Source of the DNA: Ophiodon elongatus
Lineage: Eukaryota > Chordata > Actinopteri > Perciformes > Hexagrammidae
Length of the DNA stretch: 64,000 nt
Direction of reading: 5' to 3'
NCBI GenBank assembly: GCA_016806645.1
Contig: JACSYO010000701.1
Location: 110,001 to 174,000 of the forward strand
In this document: one piece after another, positions 12,397 through 23,454 of the stretch
How the letters are laid out: each line of letters opens with the position of its first letter
Position numbering within the stretch: position 1 is the stretch's first letter
Program-made: the position numbers and the translations under genes
The notes under the pieces: generated by a model
What the model was told of the DNA's origin: nothing
The model's input: only the letters and a program-made list of their open reading frames with translations
Database searches by the model: none

Positions 12397-12490
12397 CTGT
12401 TGGAACCTGTTCTCACTCTCAACCTGTCAAAGACCAACCCTTTAGGATCTGTATGAGACGCAGCAGACTTTCACCTAACTGATGTAGTCT
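12397..12490 (-). pseudogene. Short upstream continuation of gypsy protease region
   Basis: Immediately upstream on the minus strand a frame continues to about 12437 before unrelated sequence begins, so the gypsy fragment is truncated at its 5' side a few codons before the protease active site. Confidence 0.4.
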
Positions 12491-12494
12491 AAAT

Positions 12495-12960
12495 AGTTCA
12501 ATTTATTTTGTTTAGCCCAAAATCACAAATTACAAATTTGCCTCAGAGGGCTTTACAATCTGTACACATATGACATCCGCTGTCCCAGGACCTCACATCG
12601 GTTCAGGAAAAACTCCCCCAAAAAAAACTTAACGGGGTGAAAAAGGGAAGAAACCTTCGGGAGAGCAACAGAGGAGGATCCCTCTCCCAGGATGGACAGA
12701 AGTACAATATATGTCATGTGTACAGAATGAACACCATAACAGAGTTGCAACACAGGCAATGCACATGACAGAAAATATTCATGAAATGATAATAGCAGTA
12801 GGTGTCGAGCAGGACCACAGCAGGATGCAGGACCAGGGCCTAGATGCAACCACAGTCCATAGAAAGCTGAGAGGCGAGAAAGCACAAAGACTCCGGGGAA
12901 GAAGTAGAGTTAGTAATGTGCAGTGATAGAATATTAATTCATACAGAAGAAAAATAGTGA
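12495..12960 (-). repeat. Interspersed teleost repeat (family R), minus copy
   Basis: The CCTCAGAGGGCTTTACAATC phrase with the following GTACACATATGACATCC and CAGGACCTCACATCGG phrases recurs in the opposite orientation at 24612-24815. The left end reads, on the minus strand, GGGCTAAACAAAATAAATTG, the A/T-rich 3' tail typical of retroposed fish repeats. The copy extends right into GC-richer sequence at 12800-12910. Not coding. Confidence 0.65.
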
Positions 12961-13409
12961 GAAAGTCCACCCAGGGAGGAGATCAGGGTCGATGGATGGG
13001 TCAAACAAACACAGGGGATTCATCCAAGAGGCCGCTGTTCATATCCCACGTAGAACCAAATTCACGCAATGACTTATTTTACCAGACATTTTAAACTTAA
13101 ATAACATCGTGTATGTCAGTGACGTAACAAGCATACTTTTTTTACATAACAAAGGTACCTATTTTAATTCAAAACTAACTAAGTAGTTTGTTGTCTAAAC
13201 CTAACCAAGTAGTTTTGTTGTGTTAAAAAACCTACTGAGGAATATTTAATGTTATCTGTTCTGCCATTCTTTTATTTCCCTTTGCCTCTATAAGACGCAT
13301 TTTAACCTGCAGTGCAGAGCTCCGCCAGTCACTTCTAACCAAATGCACACAGATGGATGATGAGAGGAGACACTGAGCCTAAGTGTGTAAATGTGCATTA
13401 AAGTCAAGT
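12961..13409. repeat. Unique DNA with a short family H segment
   Basis: At about 13171-13225 the phrase CTAACYAAGTAGTTTTGTTG appears twice in diverged form. The same phrase recurs around 19945 and 38480-38575 (family H). The remainder is unassigned and no gene is seen. Confidence 0.4.
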
Positions 13410-13413
13410 TTAA

Positions 13414-14320
13414 CCCTCTGGGGTCTAAGGGCATTTTCCCCTGATTTTTACATATTTTCTTAAATTCACCTTTAAAGGTACTTGCATATGAGACATACCC
13501 ATGTGTTGTATATGATAATTTGCAGAACAATCTCAGCTATCTATATAATGAGGCACCAATTGTCCTAAGGCACTGTGTAAAGAGATAATTTGGCCATAAA
13601 GCTGAAAGATTTAAGTCCGATTTTTAAAATTCTTCATATCTCTTGTGAAAACATACCTTTACTCATGTGTACAAACTGTTTTGGTGCTTGAAATTGGTTT
13701 ACCAAAGTCTTAGGTTCACTAAAGCGATGGAATATATGGATAAAATAGTAGATACATGTATAATAAATGTCTAAAACCAAATTTTGTAATATCGTTTTTT
13801 GAGTAGAAGTGTTGACTGAGTAATTACTTCATACTACAGATCAAGCTTCATGTGTGCAAATGAAAAATGAACATTACAACCGTTTTTGTTTTCAAACAAA
13901 ATATTTACTATATCGCTGAAAGTACGTCGCTAACTGTAAACTTTCTCTTTGCCACTTTCTCTCGTCTCTCATGCCGACTGAATGAAAACTACAGTGTTTC
14001 TGTAGCGTGAGGTGATGGGTAGGTCCTTAGTGATTTCCTGAGTGTCCATTGGTGAGTTTCATACAAAAATGTAGACGGACACATGAATACACAAATGACG
14101 GTGAGAGGCGGAGCTCAACACCCACGAATCACACAACACATCCATGCTTCTGGCTCGCTGTTTGAGTCACGTACGATCTCGTGGGAACAAGGACACGGAA
14201 GTCTACAGATTCCAACAACATCTGAAACATATTTCTGTTCTGTATTATCACGTAGCAATTAATTTAAACATCAAGTAAACACCGCGAAAACACGCCGGCG
14301 CGTGTGTCGACCCCAGGGAG
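13414..14320 (+). mobile_element. Family M TTAA element, copy A (907 bp)
   Basis: Flanked by TTAA (13410-13413) and TTAA (14321-14324). The left end is CCCTCTGGGGTC; the right end read inward is CTCCCTGGGGTC, short imperfect terminal inverted repeats. A subterminal GC palindrome (CGCCGGCGCG) sits near 14293-14302. The TTAA duplication and CCC-type termini fit piggyBac-like (or Kolobok-like) non-autonomous DNA elements. No transposase frame is present. Confidence 0.82.
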
Positions 14321-14324
14321 TTAA

Positions 14325-14856
14325 GGGCCCTGTCCCCCCAAAAGCAGGAGTTTTGATGCTGATGTGTCAGTGGCTGAAGCAACAGGCAGGTAAAAGTATG
14401 TAAAAGCAATGGTGTTGTTATTTTGTCTTTCTTAGGCTATCACCTGAATGCTGCTCCTATGGTTTCAGCCAAATTTGGATAGTGGAACTTAATCTACATA
14501 CTGATTTATTTACGAACACTGGGGAGATTGATTGAAAGCACAATATTGATTATTAACAGTACAATTAATATGATAATATTTAGACCAAAGTAGGCCTTAG
14601 GCTATAAATGATGATTTTGGTAGAACCAATACCTATGTAAAAAAAAAAGAAAAAGACATTTGAGCTGAATGGAATGATCCTTTCTTTCATACCACATTTT
14701 CCGTCACTGTAACAATTCAACTTTGAGCTTGGCAGTCGAATCAGGCTCCTTAGATTGAATTGTTGAATAGTTGACTATTCAGGGTCACCCCTACTCTGTT
14801 CCATTGTCATGTCATAAAATGGAACAATATTTTCTTTTGGTGCACATAGCTGTCAC
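14325..14856. other. Unique DNA between repeats
   Basis: Nothing recognised; an A-run lies at 14639-14648. Confidence 0.4.
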
Positions 14857-15075
14857 GGTTTCAATTCAAAAGGGTGGACTCAAATGCAGAACACCAGATG
14901 ACAGGTTGAATCAAACAAAAGGCAAGCTTTATTAACAAAAAGCTGGATCCAAAACAAACCTGAGGGAGCAGGCAGCTGCAATACAAAGTACCAAGGAGAA
15001 AAACAAACTAGTTGGACTCCAGAAAGACAGGCAGGATGGCACAAGGAGCATTTAGACGACTTGACAACTGAAAGA
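14857..15075 (-). repeat. Possible LTR-type fragment
   Basis: Starts TGTCACGGTTT near 14852, continues with GGTGGACTCAAATGCAGAACAC and then AAGCTTTATTAAC, which on the minus strand carries an AATAAA-type signal. This resembles a common fish LTR/Gypsy-associated repeat, but both ends and the target duplication could not be defined. Confidence 0.3.
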
Positions 15076-15081
15076 CTAAAT

Positions 15082-15262
15082 ACCATAGACTGTATATAAA
15101 AAGTGGACATAATCCTCGTGATGTCACCCATTGCTTTGTGGACTGCCATTATGAAGCCTTGAGCCTGGGGATTTCACCATCGGCATGTTGTTTATTTTCA
15201 CAACCGATGAACAGGAAGTGACCATATTGTTGTAGCCCTGTTGAAAAAAGCTTGTTAATAAA
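15082..15262. repeat. Teleost interspersed repeat (MITE-like)
   Basis: Starts at the phrase CATAGACTGTATATAAAAAG followed by GATGTCACCCATTGCTTTGTGGACTGCC and AACAGGAAGTGACCATATTG, the order seen in a short, abundant fish repeat. Ends not resolved. Confidence 0.5.
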
Positions 15263-15347
15263 ACAAGTTAGTCCCTCATAAGTTGGATGGAATAACTCAG
15301 GAAGGTAATTAAACTGAAAGTAATTTAGTTTAATAAAGAAAAAGTGG
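15263..15347. other. Short AT-rich spacer
   Basis: AT-rich sequence between the MITE-like repeat and family M copy B; nothing recognised. Confidence 0.4.
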
Positions 15348-15351
15348 TTAA

Positions 15352-15529
15352 CCCTCTGGGGTCTAAGGGCATTTTCCAGATTTTTACATATTTTCTTAAA
15401 TTCACCTTTAAAGGCACTTGCAGAGACATACCCATGTGTTGTAAATGATAATTTGCAGAACAAACTCGGCTATCTATATAATGAGGCACACCGCGTAGAC
15501 ACGTCGGCGCATCCGTCGACCCCAGAGAG
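15352..15529 (+). mobile_element. Family M TTAA element, copy B (178-bp deletion derivative)
   Basis: TTAA at 15348-15351 and 15530-15533. The first about 135 bp match the left end of copy A and the last about 40 bp match its right end; the interior is missing. This is the classical structure of an internally deleted MITE. Confidence 0.85.
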
Positions 15530-15533
15530 TTAA

Positions 15534-15738
15534 CTGAGAGATAATTTAAATATTATTTAAATACTCGTCAAAGCAGTCAGTAAACTCTTATTCCTTTTTA
15601 TCCAAAAACATTGTCTGTAGTCAGTTATTTAAAGTGTGGTCTAATTGAATAGCGTCATTGCTAAGTTGGAGAGTTTCTTTGTATTAACACGGTAATCTAA
15701 ATTTCACTCAACACAGATAAACCTTTGTGGTAGCTACC
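15534..15738. other. Spacer between two M copies
   Basis: AT-rich sequence separating copy B and copy C; nothing recognised. Confidence 0.4.
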
Positions 15739-15742
15739 TTAA

Positions 15743-16078
15743 CTCTCTGGTGTCGACGGATGCGCCGGCGCGTTTTCGTGGTTTCTACTAGATGTAGTAG
15801 TGCGATAATACGGCACAGAAATACAGTTGAGATGTCTATGGAATCTGTAGATTCTCCTCTCACGAGATCGTATGTGACTCACACAGCGAGCTAGGAGTGT
15901 CGTGTGATTCGTGGGTATCGAGCTCCGCCTCTCACCGTCATTTGTGGATTCATGTGTCCGTCTACATTTTGTATGAAACTAACCAATGGACACTCAGTAA
16001 TCATTAACTTACCCACCACCTTACGCTACAGAAACACTGCAGTTTTCATTTAGTCGGCATTCGAGAGCTCAGAGAGAA
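15743..16078 (-). mobile_element. Family M TTAA element, copy C (truncated)
   Basis: TTAA at 15739-15742 followed by CTCTCTGGTGTCGACGG, the right terminus of the family in reverse orientation, with the CGCCGGCGCG palindrome just inside. Similarity to the reverse complement of copy A continues to about 16078 and then stops where LINE sequence begins, so the other terminus is missing. Confidence 0.75.
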
Positions 16079-16079
16079 G

Positions 16080-16490
16080 TATTTTAGATCCAGGGTCGGG
16101 AGGGTGGTCAGGGCTGGGAGTGGCCAGTTGATTGTAGATGGAAGGAGTTACATTTCTCAGTTGTAGAGGAGTGAGAGTGATTATCCATAGGTTTGAGGAG
16201 TTTATCTATTGTGGAGAAGAGGACCTTGGGGTTGGCAGAACCAGAATGGATATTGGAGCGTGCAGTATTGAGAGACAGTTTTTATTGCTGTATGTATTCC
16301 TTGTAAGCCAGGGTGTGTACTGTGAGTCCATTTTTGTTGGAGAGTCGCTCTAGTCAGCGTTTCCGGGATTTCATGTGGCGGAGTTCAGGTGTGAACCAGG
16401 GGGCAGTGTGGGTGAAAGAGACAGTTCTGGTTGTGAGAGGCAAGCTGATCGAGGCAGGAGGACAGTGTGTTATTGTAGAGGTTATCCATT
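16080..16490 (-). pseudogene. LINE ORF2 fragment (region between endonuclease and RT)
   Basis: Minus-strand translation, with several stops, gives RTVSFTHTAPWFTPELRHMK, a spaced run of NTARSN..., and KVLFSTIDKLLKP. This is the linker between the endonuclease and reverse transcriptase of the abundant fish L2-like LINEs. Stop codons and small frame changes show decay. It abuts family M copy C on its downstream side and gypsy gag on its upstream side, so it is a fragment at both ends. Confidence 0.6.
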
Positions 16491-16833
16491 CGTGCCGACG
16501 GCTTGTTGTCGCCGAGGCCATTCAGCAAGAGAAGCCGGCGAGCCCGCTCAGAGTCCGACAGTCCGAAAGCCTTTAACAAGGGGATCTTTCAAGGTGCCGT
16601 ACTTGTCGCTATCTAGGGGATTTTCGAGGATTTTCCACTCTGCCCGCTGTCGAACTGCCAAGAGCCGCTACAACATAATATTTCGTAGCGTCCACGGTAA
16701 TGTCTCTGAGAGCCAACTATGTTTCAGTTTGAGCAAACCAGACCGATGCATGCATCTCCCAAAACTCCGCCAGCTTGAGCGAAACTGCGTGCGTAGCCAT
16801 GCTCGTCCAGTAGAGTCCGGGTCACCAAAGTAG
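16491..16833 (-). pseudogene. Ty3/gypsy gag remnant
   Basis: Reading the minus strand across frameshifts gives SLKLAEFWEMHASVWFAQTE, then ITVDATKYYVVAALGSSTAGRV, DKYGTLKDPLVK and GLSDSERARRLLLLNGLGD: the conserved core of fish gypsy gag (capsid) proteins in the expected order. At least two internal stops and two frame changes are present. The reading passes directly into LINE sequence near 16490, a junction between unrelated elements. It does not join the pol fragment at 11-12.4 kb. Confidence 0.7.
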
Positions 16834-17360
16834 GAGCGCAGAGATTAACACAGTCAACAAGCATCTCTTTTTGGCTGCACACCTCTGTCGCCGTTTATTC
16901 ACACTCTCACAAACATTACTTCCCAAAGACTGACATTCCTTCACCTTTAACCCCAAAATGACGTTGCACTACCATGATTACGCGACCACTCTTAAAGGGA
17001 CCCTATCACTTATATTGTCAGCCATCATAGAAATATCCCGTTCACTTCCCACTACATCACTAATCCTGCTTAATGATGTCCTCAAATCCAAGAAGAGTCC
17101 ACTACAGTACATCCTTTTCTGTTTGACTCCTCACTTGTCTCCCTGGCCAACGTGTATTACTGTATTACTATATTACTGCCAGACCCTCCAGCACAAACAC
17201 ACAGTTGGTTTAGAGACCTGCGTTTACTTTGACAGTCTGTTATGTTGCAAACACTATAGCACATTCACACATATTACGATTTTTTTTTTTTTGTTAATCT
17301 TAACAGCTTTTCATCTAAAATAGTATTCACTATAGAGATACACTAAAAACATTCAAGGTT
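16834..17360. other. Unassigned stretch
   Basis: No gene or recognised repeat. A 12-nt T run lies near 17281-17292. An open frame at 16958-17323 is AT-rich and featureless. Confidence 0.4.
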
Positions 17361-17500
17361 TAAGTCCCTGCAAAATTACGTGACGACGCTGCTACTCTAC
17401 GCATGAAATATCCTCTAACCGATGTACGCAGTGTCAGAAGCAAGTTCCAGGTCGCGTCAAAGGTGCGGGGGCCCAACCAATGCTGCTTGCAGCTTTAATT
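17361..17500 (-). repeat. Family F fragment (5' end only)
   Basis: On the minus strand it begins AATTAAAGCTGCAAGCAGC and continues with CTGGAACTTGCTTCTGACAC, TTAGAGGATATTTCA and CGTCACGTAATTTTGCAGG, matching the first about 150 bp of the family F copy at 27933. Only the terminus is present. Confidence 0.8.
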
Positions 17501-17693
17501 TACATTTGAAAATGTAATTGTATAAAGTTGGAGAGGAACAAGGACAGTGTCTGTGCTTCTGAGTCTTCAACTCAGTCTCCCGTTGCTGTGTTTTCCAAAA
17601 GTTTTAAACTGGCACATAAATTAGAGTAAAAGAAACAATCCACTGGCTGACTACCTAAAGTTAATGTACACTTCTGGCCAACCACAATTACAG

Positions 17694-17985
17694 GGTGACT
17701 GTGGGTCAGTGGTGAGCAGGGTCGACCTTCAATCAGAGGATCGGTGGTTTGATCCCCGTCTCCACTAGCCCATGTCAATGTGTCCTTGGGCAAGTCACTT
17801 AACCCCAAATGTCTCCCGTAGCTGTGCCTACGGTGTGTGAATGTTGAATGAATAGTAGCTACTCCTGATGGGCAGGTGGAACATTAGCCCCTCCCATCAG
17901 TGTATGAATGGGTGTATGATGTAGTGTTAAAGAGCTTTGAGTGGTTGAAAGACTAGAAAAGCACTATACAAATACAGGTATAGAA
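17694..17985 (+). mobile_element. tRNA-derived SINE (family S1), near full length
   Basis: The tRNA-like head has an A-box-like GGGTCAGTGGTGAGC and a B-box-like GGTTTGATCCCC. It is followed by the family body (CTTGGGCAAGTCACTTAACC, GTGTGTGAATGTTGAATG, GATGGGCAGGTGG, AAAGAGCTTTGAGTGG) and the tail GACTAGAAAAGCACTATAC. Pol III-type internal promoter boxes are inferred; divergence suggests an old copy. Confidence 0.85.
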
Positions 17986-19420
17986 TTGACTTAATTATAG
18001 TGATGTAATAACTGATCAACATTATGGACCAAACCCACAAATAGATAAAAGACTTGTGAAAAACTGTATTTCTTTTCTGTTTTTTTTAAGGTTTCCTATT
18101 TGGTTCCAGTCTGCTCCTTCAGTTCTGTGTTAAAAATCCTGAGGATACCAATATAACCCTTCTGTAAGGAGCAACTCATGATAAATTCTCCTCTTGATCC
18201 CTCTGCATCAGATTTCTCTCTGTGCATCCAGATGTAAGGCTCCACTACACAATGCTGTTCTGTATGCACATTCAGCCCCATGGCATCATTACATCAATCG
18301 CATATGTTTCGCGATAAAGCCATCAGTGCTAATGTGCGGTCACATGTATCACAGCCAGCTTTCAACCAAGCTTTTCGATTCCTCATGTGTGTTAAGCTTT
18401 CCTTACTGGTAATGTATTCAAACCCCTGCTGTCGTGTTTATGCAGCTCCTGCCTTCACGGTGATTTCATATTGCTGCTCTCTGGATGTCTATCATAGTCG
18501 ACAAAGCATAAATAAACCGGATTGTTACTCTGTGCATCAGTTTCCCCCTGACGTTATCATCTCAGCACTCCACCACTGCTCTTGTCTCATTCATATCCCT
18601 GTCCTCTCTCCCCCCCTCCCTTGGTTTCATTTCCTCTCCTCTCTGCCTCATCCCTTTGACACTTCTCTTTTCTTTGCCTTTTTCCTGTCCTGACCTCTCA
18701 AAATCCCCCTGCATGCCTGCCTGCTGCCACCGCGCCGGGGGGGGGGGGGGATTTGAAGGGATGATCAAGTGAAGATGATGTGCTTTGCAGCTTCCTCTTT
18801 TTTTTTCTCACCCGTCGCGGCTGTATAATACTTTATCCTCAACAGTTTAGACGACGCGCTGATGCTCATTGGCTCCAGCTCCTCACCATACAGGGCTTGT
18901 TACGCTGTCGACTAAGCATAAAAAAGAGGCACTAACACTGTGCTGGCACACTCGAGAGTCAAAGAAAAAAGACTTGTGTTGCTGTTGAAAGGGATGTCAG
19001 CGGAGGAAATAGAAGTGTGGGCGGGAGAGAAGGGGGAAGAGGCCTCTGAGGTAAAAACATCTGATTGAAGGTGAGTTTTGAAATACGTGATTTGAGGCAG
19101 AAAAAGACAAAGCAAAGCATAAAAAACGTAGGAAACGCAGAAGAAGGAGAAGGCTTTTCTGGGTGAAGTGTAGACTGGAGGCAAAAGCTGTGATCCTCTC
19201 TCCCCCTCCATGACACACTTCATGAGTTGCCAAATTAAACGTGGAACTTATGAAAAAGCACTTGAACAGGCAATTATTTTCCCCCTCATGAAAATCCCTG
19301 CTTTAGTGTCGGCTTATTAGGAGATGAATGTGTCTGGCATTTAGCTTGTTGTTTGTTGCACAAATGAAGAGAGAGAAAGCAAAGTGTCAGAGGAGACATT
19401 ATTAGTCTCTGACACATGCA

Positions 19421-19421
<1 letters not shown>
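17986..19421. other. Unique non-coding stretch
   Basis: No gene seen. A run of 14 G lies at 18737-18750 and pyrimidine-rich sequence at 18590-18700. ATTGG and CATAAAAAAG near 18870-18925 resemble promoter elements but lead to no recognisable exon. Several overlapping open frames here are products of biased composition. Confidence 0.45.

Positions 19422-19464
<43 letters not shown>
19422..19464. repeat. (CA)n microsatellite
   Basis: Pure CA array of about 21 units. Confidence 0.97.
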
Positions 19465-19467
<3 letters not shown>

Positions 19468-19904
19468 TGCAGACATTAACGGATGTCAGAACACTCTAAG
19501 CTTACCTGACCATGTGTATTTGGAAGGGAATGTAATTGCTGCCTGGATTAGTTTCACTGGTGTGCAAAGCACAACACTTTGAGATACTGCAGTCCATCGA
19601 CTCATGTCTTGCTTCCTCTGTAAGGTTTGGCTTCGTATGTAGCGGTTTTGGCAGCTAGAAATAACATTTCCAAAATGGTTCTTCTTGAAGGGCTGAGGTT
19701 CTACCCAGATATTTTTACTTCTGAAGAACCCTTTTTGGAAGAAAGAGATTATCATGGATTGCTGAGAGCATGGGGGTTTAAAGATTCTCCCAATTCAACA
19801 CAGATGTTGACCCAGGAGACTGCTGTTCGTTCCCCCATGTGATACGAGAAGTCAACATTGATTTTCTTTTTTTTGCTATGAAACTTGCGTTCTTCAGTAA
19901 CATC
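19465..19904. other. Unique stretch
   Basis: Nothing recognised. A 71-codon open frame at 19627-19842 has ordinary composition but no identified family and no splice context, so I do not call it a gene. Confidence 0.4.
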
Positions 19905-20070
19905 ACTTCCGTAGGTATTTTAACCCAAACAACCTTTTCCTAAATGCTACAAAGTAGTTGTGTTTCCTCAACCTTTTTGTTGATTCATGTAAAGACTGTA
20001 TGTTAGTAACGAGCGGAAATTGACACGTGTTGCTGACTTTTGTAGGAATACGCACATAAAATATCTTTGG
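19905..20070. repeat. Family H repeat segment
   Basis: Shares CAACCTTTTCCTAAA and AAAGTAGTTGTGTTTCCT, and then ATTGACACGTGTTGCTGACT, with 38515-38660 in the same order and orientation. Family otherwise unidentified. Confidence 0.5.
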
Positions 20071-20186
20071 AGCAATTGTATGTATATCTATATAATTATT
20101 CTTAATGTTTGTCATGGGCTCTTTGCTTACGTTCATCGGTAAAATCATGCAGGTTCACCAAAAGAATCCTTCAGTTCAGACTTCAG

Positions 20187-20229
20187 CTGGGTCTCTTGGC
20201 AACGACCAGTCTGCTGCCAAGAGACCCAG
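20187..20229. other. Perfect 15-bp hairpin
   Basis: CTGGGTCTCTTGGCA (20187-20201) and its exact reverse complement (20215-20229) around a 13-nt loop. The surrounding 20150-20420 is GC-richer than its flanks and has a 108-codon open frame (20109-20435) without recognisable domain. Confidence 0.6.
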
Positions 20230-20974
20230 AGATCCCTAAACCTGCTGTGGCTCCAGAGCAGAGACTCAGTTGGTTCTGCTGGGACGGCTGGAGGGAAGAA
20301 AGGCACGGCAGAACCAGGACCAGGACCGCGCGGGCCAGACTGTCAGATCCTGCTGCAGTAAAACAAGAGGCTTTCCAAAGCTCGGGAACACAACCATTTT
20401 CGTCCACAGGGGACACCAAAATCAATACAAAATGAAAGTCTCTTTAGTTGCTTTAAATTCTGAAAAAGTCAATGTGTCCTGTCTCGTGCTTTAGCCAGCA
20501 TGGACCTTTTCAATAATTGATCCTGCATTAATTTGTTTCAGGCTTTCAGCAGCAGAACAAGCTGAAACACTGACATATTATCCTAAAATACAACTGTTGT
20601 AAGTAAGCTCATTCAAGATGAACTGCCCCTCGCCTGGAAAATGGACGCCAGCAGGGGGCGTTGAAAATAAACTGCTGTCAAGTCGGACAGTTTTCAGCTG
20701 CCTTTAAAGAATGAACAGGAAGTTAAAGAAACAGTTACTTCCTGTTAGATCCGATCTGTAGGCTACTTATAGTTTACAGACCAGATTCATATTTATGTAA
20801 ATATATATTTATTTAGAAATGTTCGAGTACCTACATTGTATGCTATCCTTTGTTCTGTGAAACACTTTGCTACACATTTTGATATGTTGTATAAATAACC
20901 TTTATTATTATTATTATTATCAATCACACAAGATATGTTTTTAGATTAAATGTTAATTGCACAATATGAGACTA
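20230..20974. other. Unassigned stretch ending in a repeat-like tail
   Basis: At 20880-20920 the phrase TTGATATGTTGTATAAATAA followed by (TTA)n resembles the 3' tail of a retroposed fish repeat, but its body could not be identified. No gene. Confidence 0.4.
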
Positions 20975-21215
20975 AACGGGGCTCAGTGGTGAGCAGTTCG
21001 ATCCCCGGCTCCACTAGTCCATGTTATTGTGTCCTTGGGCTCATCGACTGGACTCAGCTCCCATAGCTGTGCCTACGGTGTGTGAATGTTAGCTCCTCCT
21101 GATGGGCAGGTGGCACCTTAGCCCCTCCCATCAGTGTGTGAATGGGTGAATGATGTCATGTAGTGTTAAAGAGCTTTGAGTGGTCGGAAGACTAGAAATG
21201 TGTTGTACAGTTAAT
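20975..21215 (+). mobile_element. SINE S1, internally deleted
   Basis: GGGGCTCAGTGGTGAGCAG runs directly into TTCGATCCCCGGCTCC, so the stretch between the A and B boxes is shortened. The body (GTCCTTGGGC, GCCTACGGTGTGTGAATG, GATGGGCAGGTGGCACC, AAAGAGCTTTGAGTGGTCGG) follows the family order and the tail ends with GACTAGAAATG. Confidence 0.8.
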
Positions 21216-22334
21216 TTACTAATAGCCAACAATTGGGCATTAAGTATTACAACTACATAGAAAAATATGATTATCTACAAAACGTGGTGTTTGTTGTCAA
21301 ATCTAAGAGCCAATCAGCTCTTTGATCTGGCTACAGCCAGTTGTATCCCATCATGCATTGGATCATGCAGTCGGTTGTGAGCAACTGCGTAGCCTGGTTC
21401 TAAAAACTGCAGCTGCCTCACTCTCGTGAGGTCATCATTGCCCATGTGTTCATAACACACATCTATCACTCATCTTGTCTGTCCACCTGATCAATGTAAG
21501 TCCAGTATTCTGTCTCTTTAAGCTCTGTATTGGGTCTCCACCAACTCCTGAGAGAGATGTCTCTTTAGCTAATCTTTGACGAGAGCAGTGACAGCAAACC
21601 AGAAGAGTAAAGTTGTGGCCAGACGAGCGATGGGCTGAAACTCAATACGAAGTTCTGTAAGTGCAGATTCTGGAGATCATCCTCTGTAGCTTCATCACTA
21701 CTGACTCACTGGCTGAGCCTGTATCGGGTAACAGGCTCGTTGGGAAGGTCAAGCAGAGGCAAGAGCAGATTAGAACCTAGGATAAACAGAGACACAACTT
21801 TCTCACACTAAGTGTAATGAGATGATAGAAATGCAGCTGAGGAAGTGAAGCCAGTATCTCCTTCCCCAGACTATGAAGGGGTCTTTCCTGCTAAATCCTC
21901 ATCTTGTTTCAGTCCATTAGAGTGTTTCTATAAAACATGCTCTTTTATCAAAGGACATGTGGGAAATGTTTTTAGATGAATCCTTTATTTTCTGAATAAT
22001 AATTCTCTATAGGCATACACTTTCAAATGCAGAATTATTACAAAGATGTGAAACAGTTCACTGTTGGATCTCTGCCTAAAAAATAAAGCAGCTGTGTACC
22101 CCATTAGCAGTGAGTCCCATTTCTAATCATTTTGTTCAGGAGAGCTTATTCCGATTCATTTAATACGAAGCAAACTGAGTATGTCAGAGACTCTGAACCC
22201 GAGACCCAAATTAAGAAATCAACAGGGGTCTAAAAATATTCAGCACAGGAAATGTCATGCTATAATACTGTTTAAAAAATAAATGGGAACCGCATAATCA
22301 TAAAATGCAAGACAACATAAACTAAGTGTTCTGT

Positions 22335-22336
<2 letters not shown>
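21216..22336. other. Unique non-coding stretch
   Basis: No gene confirmed. A weak exon-like string after CTCTTTAG at about 21569 reads LIFDESSDSKPEE then stop, but it lacks independent support. Nothing else recognised. Confidence 0.4.

Positions 22337-22370
<34 letters not shown>
22337..22370. repeat. (GT)n microsatellite
   Basis: GT array with one C interruption near its right end. Confidence 0.95.
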
Positions 22371-23216
22371 CTGTCTTGAAAACATATTAAGTTGTTTTCA
22401 GAATTAAGCAGGGTTAAGAAGTTTACTTCCCAAATGTAAACTGTTACGAAATTCATAAATGTTGCCTCTAAAATTAAATTAAAGTTATTAAGCAAGCAGA
22501 TTTTAATTAAAGGCAGTTTTTAAAATGTCCATATTATGAAAGAAAATACATTTAACACAATTGATACACTGCAATCTAACTTTAATTTAATTTTTTATTT
22601 TTTGTTTTTATTTTGAGAATACTCATCATTGCTACTCAGTATGCCTAGTGCTTAGTTCAAATGGATAATCACAATATTTTCAATCTTGTTCCCAATGAAC
22701 AGGAAAGTATTTCTGTTGTTGACTCGTTCACTGTGTGAGAATATTCAGAGGTACAAAGTACAACACGTGAAAACAGGAAAGTATCTGGGATGTCTAGGAG
22801 TGGGAATAGACTGCCATCAAATGCCACCACTATATTTAAGATGTGACACTCGAGCTAGCCACATTAGCCCTGCAACAAGCTAACTTGCTGATGGAGGGAA
22901 GAAGAACGTTTCTATTGGTCCTTGCAGCCAGCAACAGAACCAGAGCGCAGGCTCTTTACACACCGGGGACACATATTTATGTTGGCAAGCCATAAAGAAA
23001 GTGCACAACATTTCCACTTTAATGATGAATAATAATAAATAAGAAAAGCCTTAACTTATATTTCAGTTATGACAGTAACTGTATTTGAGACTTCCCTTCT
23101 TGTAAATAATTAATTAAAATCCCAATGTTATATGAAGTACATTTAATTTTTTCACCACAAATTTAAATGCAAACTCCTTTGCTGTGAGCGTTCTCCCCCC
23201 TGAAGTAAGAAGCATT
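22371..23216. other. AT-rich unique stretch
   Basis: No gene or recognised repeat seen. Confidence 0.45.
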
Positions 23217-23245
23217 ACTATTATTATTATTATTATTATTATTAT
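23217..23245. repeat. (ATT)n microsatellite
   Basis: Trinucleotide ATT array of about nine units. Confidence 0.95.
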
Positions 23246-23279
23246 CTTCAAGTGGAGCTTTTTGTTTCAGAGATGCACC

Positions 23280-23331
23280 GACACACACACACACACAAAC
23301 ACACACACACGTACACGCACACACAACATAC

Positions 23332-23362
<31 letters not shown>

Positions 23363-23442
23363 GGCGCGCACACACACGTGCACACACACATGCACACACA
23401 CACACACACGCGCACACACACACAGACACACACGCACACACA
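23280..23442. repeat. Compound CA-rich microsatellite
   Basis: Interrupted CA array with CG and GT interruptions (GCGCGC, CGTGCAC). All poly-HT or poly-VC open frames here are artefacts of the array. Confidence 0.95.
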
Positions 23443-23454
23443 CTCTACCCAGCC

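Noticed and set aside
14857..15075. Complete LTR retrotransposon
   Set aside because: Only an LTR-like piece is visible; no second LTR, primer site or matching internal region adjoins it.
17694..17985. tRNA gene
   Set aside because: A- and B-box-like motifs are present, but the sequence continues into the SINE body and the cloverleaf does not form; same for 39179 and 61972.
19627..19842. 71-codon frame with ordinary composition
   Set aside because: No domain, no splice signals and no family recognised; could not be supported as a gene.
21569..21612. Terminal exon LIFDESSDSKPEE
   Set aside because: Poor pyrimidine tract, only 13 codons and no linked exon; kept as a note only.
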